64,000 nt of DNA from Bacteroidetes bacterium GWF2_43_63 (GTDB taxonomy: Bacteria; Bacteroidota; Bacteroidia; Bacteroidales; DTU049). The position numbers and the translations under genes are program-made. Each line of letters opens with the position of its first letter. The stretch's first letter is position 1. The notes under the pieces are model-generated. The model was not told where the DNA came from and made no database searches. It saw nothing but the letters and a program-made list of their open reading frames with translations. Location of the stretch: NCBI GenBank assembly GCA_001769275.1, contig MEOQ01000005.1, positions 62,001 to 126,000 of the forward strand. The letters run 5' to 3'. Positions 1 through 9,192 of this stretch are shown one piece after another.

Positions 1-30
1 GCGTAATCTTTTTTATATTTACAGAAAAAT

Positions 31-594
31 ATGGCTGCAAAGGATATTCAACGCTGCGCATGGAGCACCAACGATCCGCTCTACATCCAATATCACGACG
101 AAGAATGGGGCGTGCCGGTGCGCGACGACCATAAAATGTTTGAGTTTCTGATTCTCGAAACTTTTCAGGCCGGACTTAGCTGGCTCACCATTTTGCGCAA
201 GCGCGAAAACTTCCGGAAAGCCTTTGCCGGCTTTGATTTCGAGAAGGTGGCGAAATTCACCGAAAAAGATTTCAATCTGCTAATGCAGGATGCCGGCATC
301 ATACGCAACAGAATGAAAATTGCCGCAGCCATGACCAATGCAAAGGCTTTTATTGAAGTCAGGAAAGAATTTGGAACATTCTGTAACTATATCTGGGCCT
401 TTGTTGACAACAAGCCGGTGCATTCAAAATTGAAACTGCTGACGGATATACCAGCTTCAACACCGCTCTCCGACGCCATTAGCAAAGATCTGAAAAAGCG
501 CGGATTCAAATTTGTCGGCAGCACCATCGTGTACGCCCATCTGCAGGCCTGCGGCCTGGTGAATGATCATGTGAAAGGGTGCTTTCGATATTAA
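31..594 (+). CDS. tag: DNA-3-methyladenine glycosylase I
   Basis: This base-excision repair enzyme removes 3-methyladenine from alkylated DNA in the cytoplasm. The 187-residue protein has the usual length of the Tag family and its hallmarks: the N-terminal RCAW motif (Cys9), YHDEEWG (residues 21-27), and LETFQAGLSW around residues 42-51 with the expected catalytic-region Glu43. The family zinc site is complete: Cys9, His22, and His180 with Cys184 in the C-terminal NDHVKGC motif. The ATG start lies 30 bases into the window, so upstream regulation is mostly not visible. It converges with the DUF2061 gene; a weak AT-rich palindrome (604-617) separates them. Family assignment is firm. Confidence 0.95.
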   Translation: MAAKDIQRCAWSTNDPLYIQYHDEEWGVPVRDDHKMFEFLILETFQAGLSWLTILRKRENFRKAFAGFDFEKVAKFTEKDFNLLMQDAGIIRNRMKIAAAMTNAKAFIEVRKEFGTFCNYIWAFVDNKPVHSKLKLLTDIPASTPLSDAISKDLKKRGFKFVGSTIVYAHLQACGLVNDHVKGCFRY

Positions 595-626
595 AGTTAT
601 GCGAAGTTTATAAACTTTGCACAGCT

Positions 627-1070
627 TTATACATCGCGCAATTTTACATCGGCATCTTCATAAATCCGACCCCACTTCACATGTGACCACACACGTTCGT
701 GCAGATAGAAAAATCCGATTTTGGTTACCACTTCGGTTCCGCTCAGAATGAAGGAATGGCCTATGTTTCCGGTGACCAGATACGAAAGCAGCGTTGTGTC
801 GAGACTCCCCCAAAAGCGATAAGAAATGCTTTTTACAAGCGATCGCCAGGGTGCAACACTGCCATCGGGGCGACGGCCGGCTTTTACGACATTCCATAAT
901 CGTTCGTGAAAAAAGAACAGCAGAATTTTCGTGAGCACTTCGAAACCAGCAATAGTAGAGGCCTGCGCTACATTTCCAAAAATAATATATCCAAGCACAA
1001 ATGTATCAAAGCTGGCGACAACGCGCCAACTGATACCTTTCACGATGGATCTTGCTTTACTATCTTTCAT
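627..1070 (-). CDS. DUF2061 membrane protein, two tandem domains
   Basis: A small inner-membrane protein of 147 residues made of two tandem DUF2061 units (about residues 1-65 and 78-140), each with the pattern SxxKxxSxRxxxSxDT followed by hydrophobic helices and a final HERxW motif. DUF2061 has no established biochemical role; in other bacteria it occurs near sulfate-assimilation genes, which is not the case here. An in-frame ATG exists 21 bases upstream (1091), but the start at 1070 is preferred: it fits the family N-terminus (MKDSKARS), and a TATTTTTG -7 promoter element lies at 1085-1078, downstream of the longer start, so a transcript would begin almost at 1070. Confidence 0.85.
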   Translation of the reverse strand: MKDSKARSIVKGISWRVVASFDTFVLGYIIFGNVAQASTIAGFEVLTKILLFFFHERLWNVVKAGRRPDGSVAPWRSLVKSISYRFWGSLDTTLLSYLVTGNIGHSFILSGTEVVTKIGFFYLHERVWSHVKWGRIYEDADVKLRDV

Positions 1071-1077
1071 TAAGTTG

Positions 1078-1085
1078 CAAAAATA
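1078..1085 (-). promoter_or_regulatory. -7 promoter element of the DUF2061 gene
   Basis: On the minus strand the bases read TATTTTTG, matching the Bacteroidota -7 consensus TAnnTTTG. It ends 7 bases before the ATG at 1070, implying a nearly leaderless transcript and ruling against the upstream ATG at 1091. No clear -33 TTTG was confirmed. Confidence 0.5.
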
Positions 1086-1131
1086 CGTCAATTTCTACTA
1101 TCCCGACTTGTTTTGTAGAGAAACATGATAA

Positions 1132-1181
1132 ATATCAGGGCCGCCTTATAAAATGCCACAATGGCACAAAGCCCCTGATAT
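1132..1181. repeat. nested inverted repeat
   Basis: Outer arms ATATCAGGG (1132-1140) and CCCTGATAT (1173-1181) are perfect complements, and an inner hairpin TGCCA-CAA-TGGCA sits at 1154-1166. It lies between the 3' end of the AraC-type gene and the start of the DUF2061 gene, both on the minus strand. There is no T-run directly after the outer stem, so it is not a classical intrinsic terminator; it may be a processing or regulatory structure, or an element remnant. Confidence 0.5.
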
Positions 1182-1294
1182 AAAATTAGCGATTAGCGGT
1201 TTTTGATTTTTGAAGTAATTTTCGGTGTAAAAGTGGCAGGGCTCAGAATGACAAAAATTGTTTTTCCTGAGCCCCGCAAATTTTTTTGAAAAAA

Positions 1295-2224
1295 TTACAA
1301 TGGTTTTACCGGCACGCAGATATCCACGATAAATCTGCCGTCTTTCGGTTCCTCAGGATAAATTTCAAAACAGGGCCGGTCGTCGGGTTGATAGCCACTG
1401 GTGGGCAGCCATGAACCATAGACCCAGTCCCATGCTTCGGTAAAGTCTTCGGACCCAAGATCAAAACGTGCAACCACATATTTGCCGGCATCAATTTTCA
1501 TTTTGCCGAACTCGCCATCGGTTTTTGTGGCGGGCGGAACCGTCATACACACGCTGATACGGAGTTTGTTTTCTTCTGTAATTTTAGGATCATCGTGATA
1601 CACAGTCAGGAATTTTAGATCGGGTTGTTGCAGCAGATCGCGTGCTGCAGCCCAGGTACAGAGCTTACCCCACAAGGTGGAAAATAGATCATCATTGCCT
1701 TTGTAGGGTCCGATATGACGGACGTATACAACCGTCATTTCCAGAAATTCCTTCACCTCAGTACTTTTGTTTTGTTTCATTGTTTTCCTCCTTTGTTTTA
1801 TAGGTTTGTCAATACAAAAGTACCCGGTGTTGCGGCAACCGGATTGATGCATATTGCTTTCCGCTTGACCGATATTGCTTTTTTGTTTTTTAAATTCAGA
1901 TGCCGTAACTCCGAAATAGTTTTTAAAGTAACGTGAAAAAACCGACATATCCTGAAAGCCCCATTTGAAAGCGATTTCGGTTATGCTGTCGTTTGGATTT
2001 GACAACATATTTGCGGCACATTTTTCTAGACGGATACGTTGAATATATTGAAAAGGACTTTCGCCAATTAATGCTTTGAAAATACGGTTGAAATGAAATT
2101 TGGAAAAGGCTGCCGCCGCCGATAATTCTTCCAGTGTAAAAGAATGATCGATGTGCGATTCAATGTAATCAGTCGCGCGGAAAATCCGATTTTTATATTC
2201 GGCCTCAAGTTGTTTTTTATTCAT
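1295..2224 (-). CDS. AraC-family regulator with GyrI-like effector domain
   Basis: A 309-residue transcription regulator. Residues 1 to about 110 form the AraC DNA-binding domain with two helix-turn-helix units (FTLEELSAAAAFSKFHFNRIFK, shown in part; then ITEIAFKWGFQDMSVFSRYFK, shown in part), placed at the N-terminus. Residues about 155-309 form a GyrI-like/effector-binding (Rob or BmrR type) domain ending in FEIYPEEP and DICVPVKPL. This order is typical of regulators that sense small hydrophobic ligands and often control multidrug efflux. The open frame runs upstream to a TTG at 2407, but that extension is low-complexity and Cys-rich; the ATG at 2224 begins the HTH domain directly. No efflux gene is adjacent, so the target is unknown. 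Confidence 0.9.
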   Translation of the reverse strand: MNKKQLEAEYKNRIFRATDYIESHIDHSFTLEELSAAAAFSKFHFNRIFKALIGESPFQYIQRIRLEKCAANMLSNPNDSITEIAFKWGFQDMSVFSRYFKNYFGVTASEFKKQKSNIGQAESNMHQSGCRNTGYFCIDKPIKQRRKTMKQNKSTEVKEFLEMTVVYVRHIGPYKGNDDLFSTLWGKLCTWAAARDLLQQPDLKFLTVYHDDPKITEENKLRISVCMTVPPATKTDGEFGKMKIDAGKYVVARFDLGSEDFTEAWDWVYGSWLPTSGYQPDDRPCFEIYPEEPKDGRFIVDICVPVKPL

Positions 2225-2436
2225 GGTAGCAAAAAAGAAAACCGATTCAAAACATATGAAATCGTTTGTAAAAGTACATAATATTTGAAATCCGTTGCAT
2301 GTATTTATATTGATGTTCGGCTTCTTGCAGGCCGCATGAATACATGTATTACCACAGGAGCTGAAGGGAAAATGTGAATGAGGTAATTGAGTAATGAAGT
2401 ATTGCAATCATTTCATTTTGCCAGGAATAATATCTG

Positions 2437-2474
2437 AAAAAAAAACTCCCGCAAAATCAATTACGGGAGTTTTT
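2437..2474 (-). terminator. bidirectional intrinsic terminator
   Basis: Perfect arms ACTCCCG (2445-2451) and CGGGAGT (2464-2470) flank a 12-base loop. An A-run at 2437-2445 gives a U-run on the minus-strand RNA, right after the gene ending at 2522; TTTT at 2471-2474 would also allow weaker plus-strand use. Confidence 0.75.
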
Positions 2475-2521
2475 AAGATCGAAAAAAATGTTGTCAATTC
2501 ATCGGCTGATGTTTTATCGCC

Positions 2522-5500
2522 TTAGTTTTTCACCACTTTTTTGTAGAATGATGTGTTCTGATTTTCGAATTTCATAAAATAAACGCCGTCGCTCAGATCA
2601 GAAATGTTGAATTGAACAAGTTTCTCGTTGCATGCTCCGTATGACCTCACAACTGCGCCTTCAGCACTGTATAAGGTGACAACTGTACCTGTGAAACCTT
2701 CGGGTAATTCAGCAAAAACAATTTCACTGGCTGGATTCGGATATACATTAACAGCTGATTCGCCTGATTCGCCAAGACTGGTTACGTCTAAAACGGTAAC
2801 AGTAAACGAGCAGGAGCTTGTGTTTCCAGATGCATCAGTTGCAGTCCACGAATTGGTTGTTACACCAATCGGGAATTGTGAACCACTTGGTAGTCCTCCG
2901 GTTTGAGTTAGGTCAATCAATGCGCAGTTATCTGATGCTGTTACATTGTACAGATATATTTCTCCAACCGATGAAGTGGTTGTGATTTCAATATTTGAAG
3001 GACATGTTATTGCTGGGTCAATGCTTTCGTTGACAGTGACAATCTGGTCGGTATTTGTTGTGTTCCCGTGAATGTCAGTTACAGTCCAGGTTACAACAGT
3101 TTCCCCCGCTTCGAACTCCGACGAAGGATGATTGCTGGTGACAGATTCAATGCCGCAATTATCGCTGAAAACAGGCATCGCTGTAGCAGGTCCGCTGAAA
3201 TCAGAAATCGTCAGCGTTGCTTCACCATACATGTTGTCGTGCGTATAAAGACTTAGCACAAAAGTCTGCCCGTCCTGAACAGGAATGATAGCGGTACCCG
3301 ACTGATTTATGGGGCCAGTGGTAAAGAATCCGGGAAGCAATGTGTAGGGTGCGCCACCGGTAAGACTGTACTGAGGAACATCGTAGAGCGCACTGTCACC
3401 ACCGATGTAGTCCCAGTTGAAAGTGATGTTTCCATTGCATGTTACAGGGATTGAAGCATTGGTGAAACCTTCATTATCGCTCATGTTGTTTCCGCCAGTC
3501 ATTGAAATAGTGTCGGGAGCACCGCTGATATCGCTGTATCCGTCAGCATTGATCTGATAAAAATTCCAATAGTAAGGATCGAAGGCGCCTGCAAAACCAT
3601 TTTGCACAGAGCAGCCAACATTATGAACAACACAGGAATCGGCATTGATTGTAATATCCGCGGGAGCTGTAACAGCTGGGGCTTCTTCGTCAACAACGGT
3701 AATGTTAACTGAGCATGTACTTACGTTCCCGGCTGCATCGCTTGCCTGATAGACATCGGTAGTGGTTCCTACAGGATATACTCCGCCCGAACCAATGCCT
3801 GAAACCAGAGCAGTCCCACCACCGCTCACGCCATGAATATTCATCACATACGCATCTGTGCAGCACACTGCGGTGAGATCTGCGAAGTTATTTACACCGC
3901 AGTCTTCAGCCAGAATGTATGAAGGTGTCGATTGGCCGTCAAGATTTGTTCCAATTCTCATGTAGTTACTAGAATCTGTTCCGTCCTGAACTTCAATTTC
4001 ATAAACAAGACTAGCTCCAGCTGGAACGAATGTACTGAAAGGATAAGAGAGAATTGTGTCATTACAGTTGGGAATCTGAATTGACATAGAATCCAGAAGA
4101 GTCAGGTTTGCTACATCCATTGTGCCGGATAGGGTATAGAGATTGATTTTTGCTGGCTGATATCCGACTGGTGAGGTGGCTTGATAAATCGCAAAATCTA
4201 CAGTGTCGGTTTGAAGACCTGAGGGGTAGCCCAATGCAGGAAGATCAAATACAACTGCAAGTCTGTTATGCAAAACAACAATGCCATTTGAACAGGCTAT
4301 TCCCTGAATGATGTTTTGCGTGTTGGAATGATACAGATCTATTGGCACAACAGTATTTACGCAATTGTCAATTCCAACCGGCGGAGTGTAATTTACAATC
4401 GCACCGCATGTGCCGGGATCTGTGGACTGAACAACGTCGGCCGGGCAATGGAGTACAGGAGCTCCAACGTCGGATACAACAATGGTATCTACATAATTCG
4501 ATACAACATTGCTGTCTGAATCAATCAGCTGCCAGGTGACCAAGGTTGTGTCGACCGGATAAAAAGCACTGGCATCATCGGTCCCAGTGTAATCATTGGT
4601 GATGGTTGCTCCGCAGTCATCACCATAATAAGGGGTATAAACATAAACAAAAGCGCCACACTCATCCGGATCACTCGCCTGGACATAGGTGGTTGGCGTT
4701 GAGTAGAAAACAGGAGGTGCCGATACGCCACTTGTGACTGTTAATCCGAAGGGTCCGTTTGAGGAACTGTATCCGGTAACATAAACAAAATATTCAATAC
4801 CGGGTTGCGAACAGATATTCACACTGGACTGTAATCCGCAATTGTCGTCGTTACCACCTATGCAAATCAGAGAATCACAATCACCTGTAAACACACCTAT
4901 TTTTGAATCAAAACTTGTTCCTGTGCAGGTGTTGACATTTGAAAACGGACCAGTAGATGTAAATTTGAACCAGACTCCAGGAGCGGTGCTAAGGACAGTA
5001 TTGCAATCAGGAACACTTTGCGCCAATGCTCCCGTAGTAGTACCATAAACGGTGGTTCCCGGCAGCACGTTTACAGCTCTGATGCAGGAGTCGTTTTTAG
5101 TCATATTCAGTCCCATGTGATATTGATTCGCATCGGCACCTGAAAATGTATTGGGCGCACCAGGGCTTGAAAAAGCCCTTGAGTAACCGGCTCCATCTGT
5201 TTTTGACCAGCTGTACCCTGAAACAGAGCCGTCAATGGATGACTGAGAAACTTCCACAACCAGACTCTGGGTATTGTTATAATAGAAAGGCACATCCAGT
5301 GGTATGGTCATCCAATCTCCTGCTACGCCTGTAAGGGTAACCGAGTCTTTGAAATATACGGTTGAAAGTGAACCGGTGTAAAAATCTGCTGCTGGCAAAT
5401 CTGTAAGAGGGGTCAGTCCCATTTTGATTGTGAAATCATTATACTGCCAGGGTCCGAGCGGGTATCCTGATGCGATTTTTATTGCAATGCTGGTTATGTA

Positions 5501-5725
5501 TCCAGGGACCACTGGTGTAGGATTATTGAATTCGCCTACCCTGTAGAGCAGCTGTACTCGCTGTCCCAATACCTGATTCAATGGATAAGAATTTGCACCA
5601 TCAACAATGTTATAATTATAGTATTGGGGAGTTTGTGCCTGTGCTGTTTCTGAGATGAAGACCAGTAACACAAGTAAAGCGCTATAAAACACTTTTGCAA
5701 ATGAAGAGTAGATTTTCTTTTTCAT
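2522..5725 (-). CDS. HYR-repeat T9SS-secreted cell-surface protein
   Basis: A 1067-residue exported protein. It starts with a Sec signal peptide (hydrophobic stretch to AQA around residue 30). The N-terminal third resembles the secreted beta-sandwich modules common in T9SS substrates. The rest carries several HYR (hyalin repeat, Ig-like) domains, recognisable by TCPxxI, GxYPxGTTxV and ATDxSGNTSSC patterns; the clearest occupies about residues 905-985. The last ~75 residues are a T9SS C-terminal sorting domain (VNVYPNPASE, then DLSDGVYFMKF and a final KKVVKN), which directs export across the outer membrane and surface attachment. No catalytic domain was recognised, so adhesion or surface structure is the likely role. 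It is 11 bases downstream of the 151-residue gene and ends before a terminator. Confidence 0.88.
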   Translation of the reverse strand: MKKKIYSSFAKVFYSALLVLLVFISETAQAQTPQYYNYNIVDGANSYPLNQVLGQRVQLLYRVGEFNNPTPVVPGYITSIAIKIASGYPLGPWQYNDFTIKMGLTPLTDLPAADFYTGSLSTVYFKDSVTLTGVAGDWMTIPLDVPFYYNNTQSLVVEVSQSSIDGSVSGYSWSKTDGAGYSRAFSSPGAPNTFSGADANQYHMGLNMTKNDSCIRAVNVLPGTTVYGTTTGALAQSVPDCNTVLSTAPGVWFKFTSTGPFSNVNTCTGTSFDSKIGVFTGDCDSLICIGGNDDNCGLQSSVNICSQPGIEYFVYVTGYSSSNGPFGLTVTSGVSAPPVFYSTPTTYVQASDPDECGAFVYVYTPYYGDDCGATITNDYTGTDDASAFYPVDTTLVTWQLIDSDSNVVSNYVDTIVVSDVGAPVLHCPADVVQSTDPGTCGAIVNYTPPVGIDNCVNTVVPIDLYHSNTQNIIQGIACSNGIVVLHNRLAVVFDLPALGYPSGLQTDTVDFAIYQATSPVGYQPAKINLYTLSGTMDVANLTLLDSMSIQIPNCNDTILSYPFSTFVPAGASLVYEIEVQDGTDSSNYMRIGTNLDGQSTPSYILAEDCGVNNFADLTAVCCTDAYVMNIHGVSGGGTALVSGIGSGGVYPVGTTTDVYQASDAAGNVSTCSVNITVVDEEAPAVTAPADITINADSCVVHNVGCSVQNGFAGAFDPYYWNFYQINADGYSDISGAPDTISMTGGNNMSDNEGFTNASIPVTCNGNITFNWDYIGGDSALYDVPQYSLTGGAPYTLLPGFFTTGPINQSGTAIIPVQDGQTFVLSLYTHDNMYGEATLTISDFSGPATAMPVFSDNCGIESVTSNHPSSEFEAGETVVTWTVTDIHGNTTNTDQIVTVNESIDPAITCPSNIEITTTSSVGEIYLYNVTASDNCALIDLTQTGGLPSGSQFPIGVTTNSWTATDASGNTSSCSFTVTVLDVTSLGESGESAVNVYPNPASEIVFAELPEGFTGTVVTLYSAEGAVVRSYGACNEKLVQFNISDLSDGVYFMKFENQNTSFYKKVVKN

Positions 5726-5736
5726 TTTTCGTAGTG

Positions 5737-6192
5737 TTATTGATTAATTATTGGAGCATTGCCATCCGATGTTCCCTGAACAGGTTTTGCAGCAGAATTT
5801 GATTGTACAACCGGAATTTCTTTCACGGCTGGTTGTTCCACTGTGCTTTGATTCAGCAATTCCTGATACGCTTCCGGATTGTCGTTTATCCATTCGGCTT
5901 TTGCTTGTTCAGAATTGCTAATTCCCTTGTAATTGAGATAGGGAATTGTGAACTCAGGTGTTTGACTTTTTTCAACCTTTACTTCGGTGCTCTTCACAAC
6001 GATAACTTTTTCAGATACCTGCTCAGACGGTTGTTGTGTTTTTACCTGCAGTGGTTCCCCTTGTTTAAAAGTATTCTGTGCATTGACATTTATTGTTGAT
6101 ATGCTCAGTAAGAACAAGACCAACAAACTGCCTGGCACAATCCCAAATCTCAGGCGGAAAATAGCTCCGCCTCTTAATTTTTTTGTTCCCAT
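5737..6192 (-). CDS. small exported protein of unknown function
   Basis: A 151-residue protein I do not recognise. The N-terminus is basic (MGTKKLRGG) followed by a hydrophobic segment (residues about 20-36) ending in VNAQ, so a signal peptide with cleavage near residue 39 is likely. The mature part is hydrophilic, rich in Gln, Glu, Lys and Val, with charged VxVxKxxE repeats (residues 55-80) and no cysteines. It is the first gene of a probable two-gene operon with the HYR-repeat T9SS protein (11-base gap), which suggests a helper or surface partner, but that is inference from position only. A 250-base AT-rich gap lies upstream. Confidence 0.65.
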   Translation of the reverse strand: MGTKKLRGGAIFRLRFGIVPGSLLVLFLLSISTINVNAQNTFKQGEPLQVKTQQPSEQVSEKVIVVKSTEVKVEKSQTPEFTIPYLNYKGISNSEQAKAEWINDNPEAYQELLNQSTVEQPAVKEIPVVQSNSAAKPVQGTSDGNAPIINQ

Positions 6193-6442
6193 GTGGTTTG
6201 TTTTTAAGTTAATAGTTTTATGGCTGCAAAAATAATGAATTAATGAGCATATTCGACCAATGGATAAAAATAAATAAGGAAACGTATAAAAAATACTCGA
6301 AACAGTATAATTATTAGTACAGAGTTGTTTTGATATATTGATTATATTGCTGATTCTTTTGTTATTACACTCAAAATTAGCACAAATATTCTACAAGATT
6401 AGCCCTTAAAACTCACCGATAATTTAAGAAACAACTATTTTT

Positions 6443-8287
6443 TTATTGTACCAGAATTTTATTTCTGTAAATATTTTTTCCAGCAATTTCCACAAGATAC
6501 AATCCGGGACATAAGTCCGAAACGTCAATATGAGTCTCATCTCCGGAGATGTTGCGTTGATCAAAAACAACTTTTCCGTCCATGGAAAACAGTTTTATGT
6601 CGCATTTTGAATTTTCCAACAAGTCAATGTAGATAACATCTGTAGCCGGATTCGGATATATTCGGATATTGCTTTCCTGTTCCGAAACACTTAAATAGGC
6701 TGGCAAAACATTCAACGCAACAATGGCATCAATGGCTACCGGGGTGGTCTGATTGTCTTTCAGTGTTGCTTTGATCAGATAATTTCCTTCGGATGGAAAC
6801 AATGCTGTATTGATGTAGCCGAGCCATTCGTGACGTTTCTCCATGACTTGTTCAGGTCCAGCTGCAATCCATGTAATTCCCATGTCGGTGCTGTAAAACA
6901 ATTGGTACGAACCGAAATCCATCAATAGCGACGAAGGATCTTTGTCAATCCATGCTGAACCATTCACTGAATAATTTTGCCCGTAATAAGTTTCGTAGGG
7001 GCCATCAATATTCACAAACCAGGCACAGCCCTGATCGCGGTATGCCGGATCCTGTGGAATTGTGCTTTGTGCAACAATGAGCACACTTTCTCCAAGCGCT
7101 TCCAGCGCGCCATACAGCACATTGCTGTTAATGTACAGCATGATCCCGTTTTGTTGCGATCGCACCGCAGAACTGCAAGTGGTGTAACCTCCCAAACAGA
7201 TACTGTGATCACCCGCGAAGAAATATCCGCCGCTTCCGTCTATCATCGTTGTGTTGGTCATCAGCTGCGAATAGCCGAAGGTGCCTATTTCGCCAACTAT
7301 ACACGATTGAACATTGACTTTTACAGTGTCGAATGTATAAATGCTCCATGTGCGAACCGAGCAGGCCTGTAGCGTTAGACTGCGATCGCTGATATTCATG
7401 AGCTGGTTTGCATAGGTGGTCTGATTCACCAATCCAGACACATTCAAAGAATCACTGCCGGTAAACCAGAGCCCGATGGTGCGGAGAGTACTGTTGCTGA
7501 TCGCAACATTTGTGTTTGGTTCCGGCATCAGGCCCCACATTACATCGGTGCATGAGTCAATTTCAATGTTATAATCAATGCCGCTTACACCCGGGGTGGT
7601 GTTGTTGAAATCGTAGCTTAGCAATGTATCGCCATCAGGAAACGAATGTGTTATAATGCTTCCGGCCGGGAACTGGTGCCACAAAAGAACGGTTTCTGCA
7701 TTTTTAATAACAACATTTGAAGAACCAGTAATGACAAATTCTCCCGCCTGATTAATGCCGTTAATGTTTATAGATCCTGTTCCACTCAGGCCACAGGTGC
7801 GGAATCCGGTAGTAGTGACATTGTTCATAATCACGCTTCCGTTATCGGCAATTGACATATTATGCGATAGTCCGTTGAAATTGAGTGTGCTGTTTTCAAT
7901 GTTCATAATTCCGCTGCCAGCCGCAATCATAGAGCGCTGATAGAAATATTGCTGCGGCATATTGACTGTTGAATTCAGAATATCAATGCGTGCATCGTTG
8001 CCAAAAACAATCATGTCCCCTGCCAAAAGTACGGTAGCATTCTGTATTAAAATTTTTCCCGTATCAACCGCAATGAGTGTTCCGTTAAAGCTCCAGTTGC
8101 CGGTAATTAAGGTATCATCGGTGATATACAATGTATCTCCCATGATGATGTTTTTATCTGGAAATTGAAAAGCATTTTTTCTCAGTTCCTGATTTTTATT
8201 CATCCATTCTGCGGGCGAAGATTCAGGAGTTTGCTGTTGTGCAAAAGAAAACAAAGGAAGAAAAAATAACCAGAAAAAGTGTCTCAT
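6443..8287 (-). CDS. T9SS-secreted beta-helix-like protein
   Basis: A 614-residue exported protein. An upstream in-frame start (8347) adds 20 polar, Cys-containing residues; the ATG at 8287 gives a clean signal peptide (MRHFFWLFFLPLFSFAQ) and is chosen. Residues about 50-330 show the short, regularly spaced GxxxIxNxTxxxN strands of a right-handed parallel beta-helix (pectate-lyase-like fold), often seen in polysaccharide-binding or -cleaving proteins; no catalytic residues could be assigned. A later part (about 430-530) resembles an Ig-like sandwich. The C-terminus is a T9SS sorting domain (IRIYPNPATDV, then LCPGLYLVEI and a final NKILVQ). Transcribed alone on the minus strand. Confidence 0.82.
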   Translation of the reverse strand: MRHFFWLFFLPLFSFAQQQTPESSPAEWMNKNQELRKNAFQFPDKNIIMGDTLYITDDTLITGNWSFNGTLIAVDTGKILIQNATVLLAGDMIVFGNDARIDILNSTVNMPQQYFYQRSMIAAGSGIMNIENSTLNFNGLSHNMSIADNGSVIMNNVTTTGFRTCGLSGTGSININGINQAGEFVITGSSNVVIKNAETVLLWHQFPAGSIITHSFPDGDTLLSYDFNNTTPGVSGIDYNIEIDSCTDVMWGLMPEPNTNVAISNSTLRTIGLWFTGSDSLNVSGLVNQTTYANQLMNISDRSLTLQACSVRTWSIYTFDTVKVNVQSCIVGEIGTFGYSQLMTNTTMIDGSGGYFFAGDHSICLGGYTTCSSAVRSQQNGIMLYINSNVLYGALEALGESVLIVAQSTIPQDPAYRDQGCAWFVNIDGPYETYYGQNYSVNGSAWIDKDPSSLLMDFGSYQLFYSTDMGITWIAAGPEQVMEKRHEWLGYINTALFPSEGNYLIKATLKDNQTTPVAIDAIVALNVLPAYLSVSEQESNIRIYPNPATDVIYIDLLENSKCDIKLFSMDGKVVFDQRNISGDETHIDVSDLCPGLYLVEIAGKNIYRNKILVQ

Positions 8288-8411
8288 GGGGTCAGATTTT
8301 GTAGTGGTATTACACGCGCCGAAGCATTCACCCTTATAGGGTTTCAATTCATTTTCGTATAATCGGATAACGAAGATAGTGAAAAGGAATTTTTTCGGCG
8401 AAAAGATTTTG

Positions 8412-8419
8412 TAAGTTTG
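8412..8419 (+). promoter_or_regulatory. -7 promoter element of the NUDIX gene
   Basis: TAAGTTTG matches TAnnTTTG and ends 5 bases before the ATG at 8425. No convincing -33 TTTG is visible. Confidence 0.5.
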
Positions 8420-8424
8420 TAATT

Positions 8425-8856
8425 ATGAAATACTGCTACGAATATCCGCGCCCTGCTGTGACTGTCGATGCAGCAATTTTGGTGAAACAATGCAATGACT
8501 GGTTTATTCTTTTGATTGAGCGGAAACACGATCCCTTCAAAGACTGTTATGCTTTGCCTGGCGGATTTGTTGACGAAGATGAAACGCTCGAAGTGGCCAT
8601 TGCGCGCGAGCTTCAGGAGGAAACAAATGTACAGTTGGAAAATTTGCAGCAGTTTCGTGCTTACAGTCGCCCCAACCGCGATCCGCGCGGTCGCACGATT
8701 TCAGTGATTTTTACTTCAATTCAAGATGTATTTCCTGCTGCTGTTGCCGGCGACGATGCCGCATCAGTGAAATGGTTTCCGCTCAATCAGCTGCCGCAAC
8801 TGGCATTTGATCATGGGGAGATTGTAGCGGATATTAAAAGAACACTCCTTGATTGA
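8425..8856 (+). CDS. NUDIX hydrolase
   Basis: A 143-residue cytoplasmic hydrolase of nucleoside-diphosphate-linked compounds. The NUDIX box is complete: GGFVDEDETLEVAIAREL followed by QEETNV, fitting GX5EX7REUXEEXGU, preceded by LIERKHDPFKDCYALP. The motif order resembles ADP-ribose or related NUDIX proteins (family similar to the N-terminal part of NrtR), but the winged-helix domain of NrtR regulators is missing, so this is an enzyme only. The substrate cannot be told from sequence. It is a single-gene unit on the plus strand, divergent from the preceding minus-strand gene. Confidence 0.9.
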   Translation: MKYCYEYPRPAVTVDAAILVKQCNDWFILLIERKHDPFKDCYALPGGFVDEDETLEVAIARELQEETNVQLENLQQFRAYSRPNRDPRGRTISVIFTSIQDVFPAAVAGDDAASVKWFPLNQLPQLAFDHGEIVADIKRTLLD

Positions 8857-9192
8857 ATAAAAGTGCACCTATTTTATAACTCATAATTTCCAATCCAACA
8901 GCCAGACTAAAGATTAGGAAACTTTCAGAAGAAGCTATTAAGTCAACCTCTCTGCGTCGCGAAGCGACCTGAGTGCGTTGAACTTCCTTCCATAGCTCCA
9001 AGCTCTGTGCATTGCGTCGCAATTCTTTACGTCGCCTTTCAACTTTTTACTTTAGAAACTTTTTGAACTTATTCCAAGAGCTTTTCGCGCACAAAAAAAT
9101 GCACGCGCCAAGGGGGTGACGCGTGCCGGAGGGGTAATTATAAACATGAATAAAACATAACTATTGCATTTGCAGGTGCTGCATTGAGCATT
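8857..9192. other. intergenic region, convergent genes
   Basis: This 336-base gap lies between the convergent NUDIX and PorP/SprF genes. Apart from the terminator near its right end, I see no credible ORF or RNA gene; the middle holds small GCGTCGC / GCGACG palindromic bits of the kind found in decayed sequence. Confidence 0.5.
9093..9126 (-). terminator. intrinsic terminator of the PorP/SprF operon
   Basis: On the minus strand GCACGCG (9126-9120) pairs with CGCGTGC (9107-9101), followed by seven T residues (9099-9093). It sits 66 bases downstream of the stop at 9193. Confidence 0.75.

Noticed and set aside
604-617. AAGTTTATAAACTT palindrome as terminator between tag and the DUF2061 gene
   Set aside because: The stem has almost no G:C pairs and no T-run, so it cannot be a stable intrinsic terminator.
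2225-2407. N-terminal extension of the AraC-type regulator to 2407
   Set aside because: It starts with TTG, is rich in Cys and Phe, has no domain, and the ATG at 2224 starts right at the DNA-binding domain.
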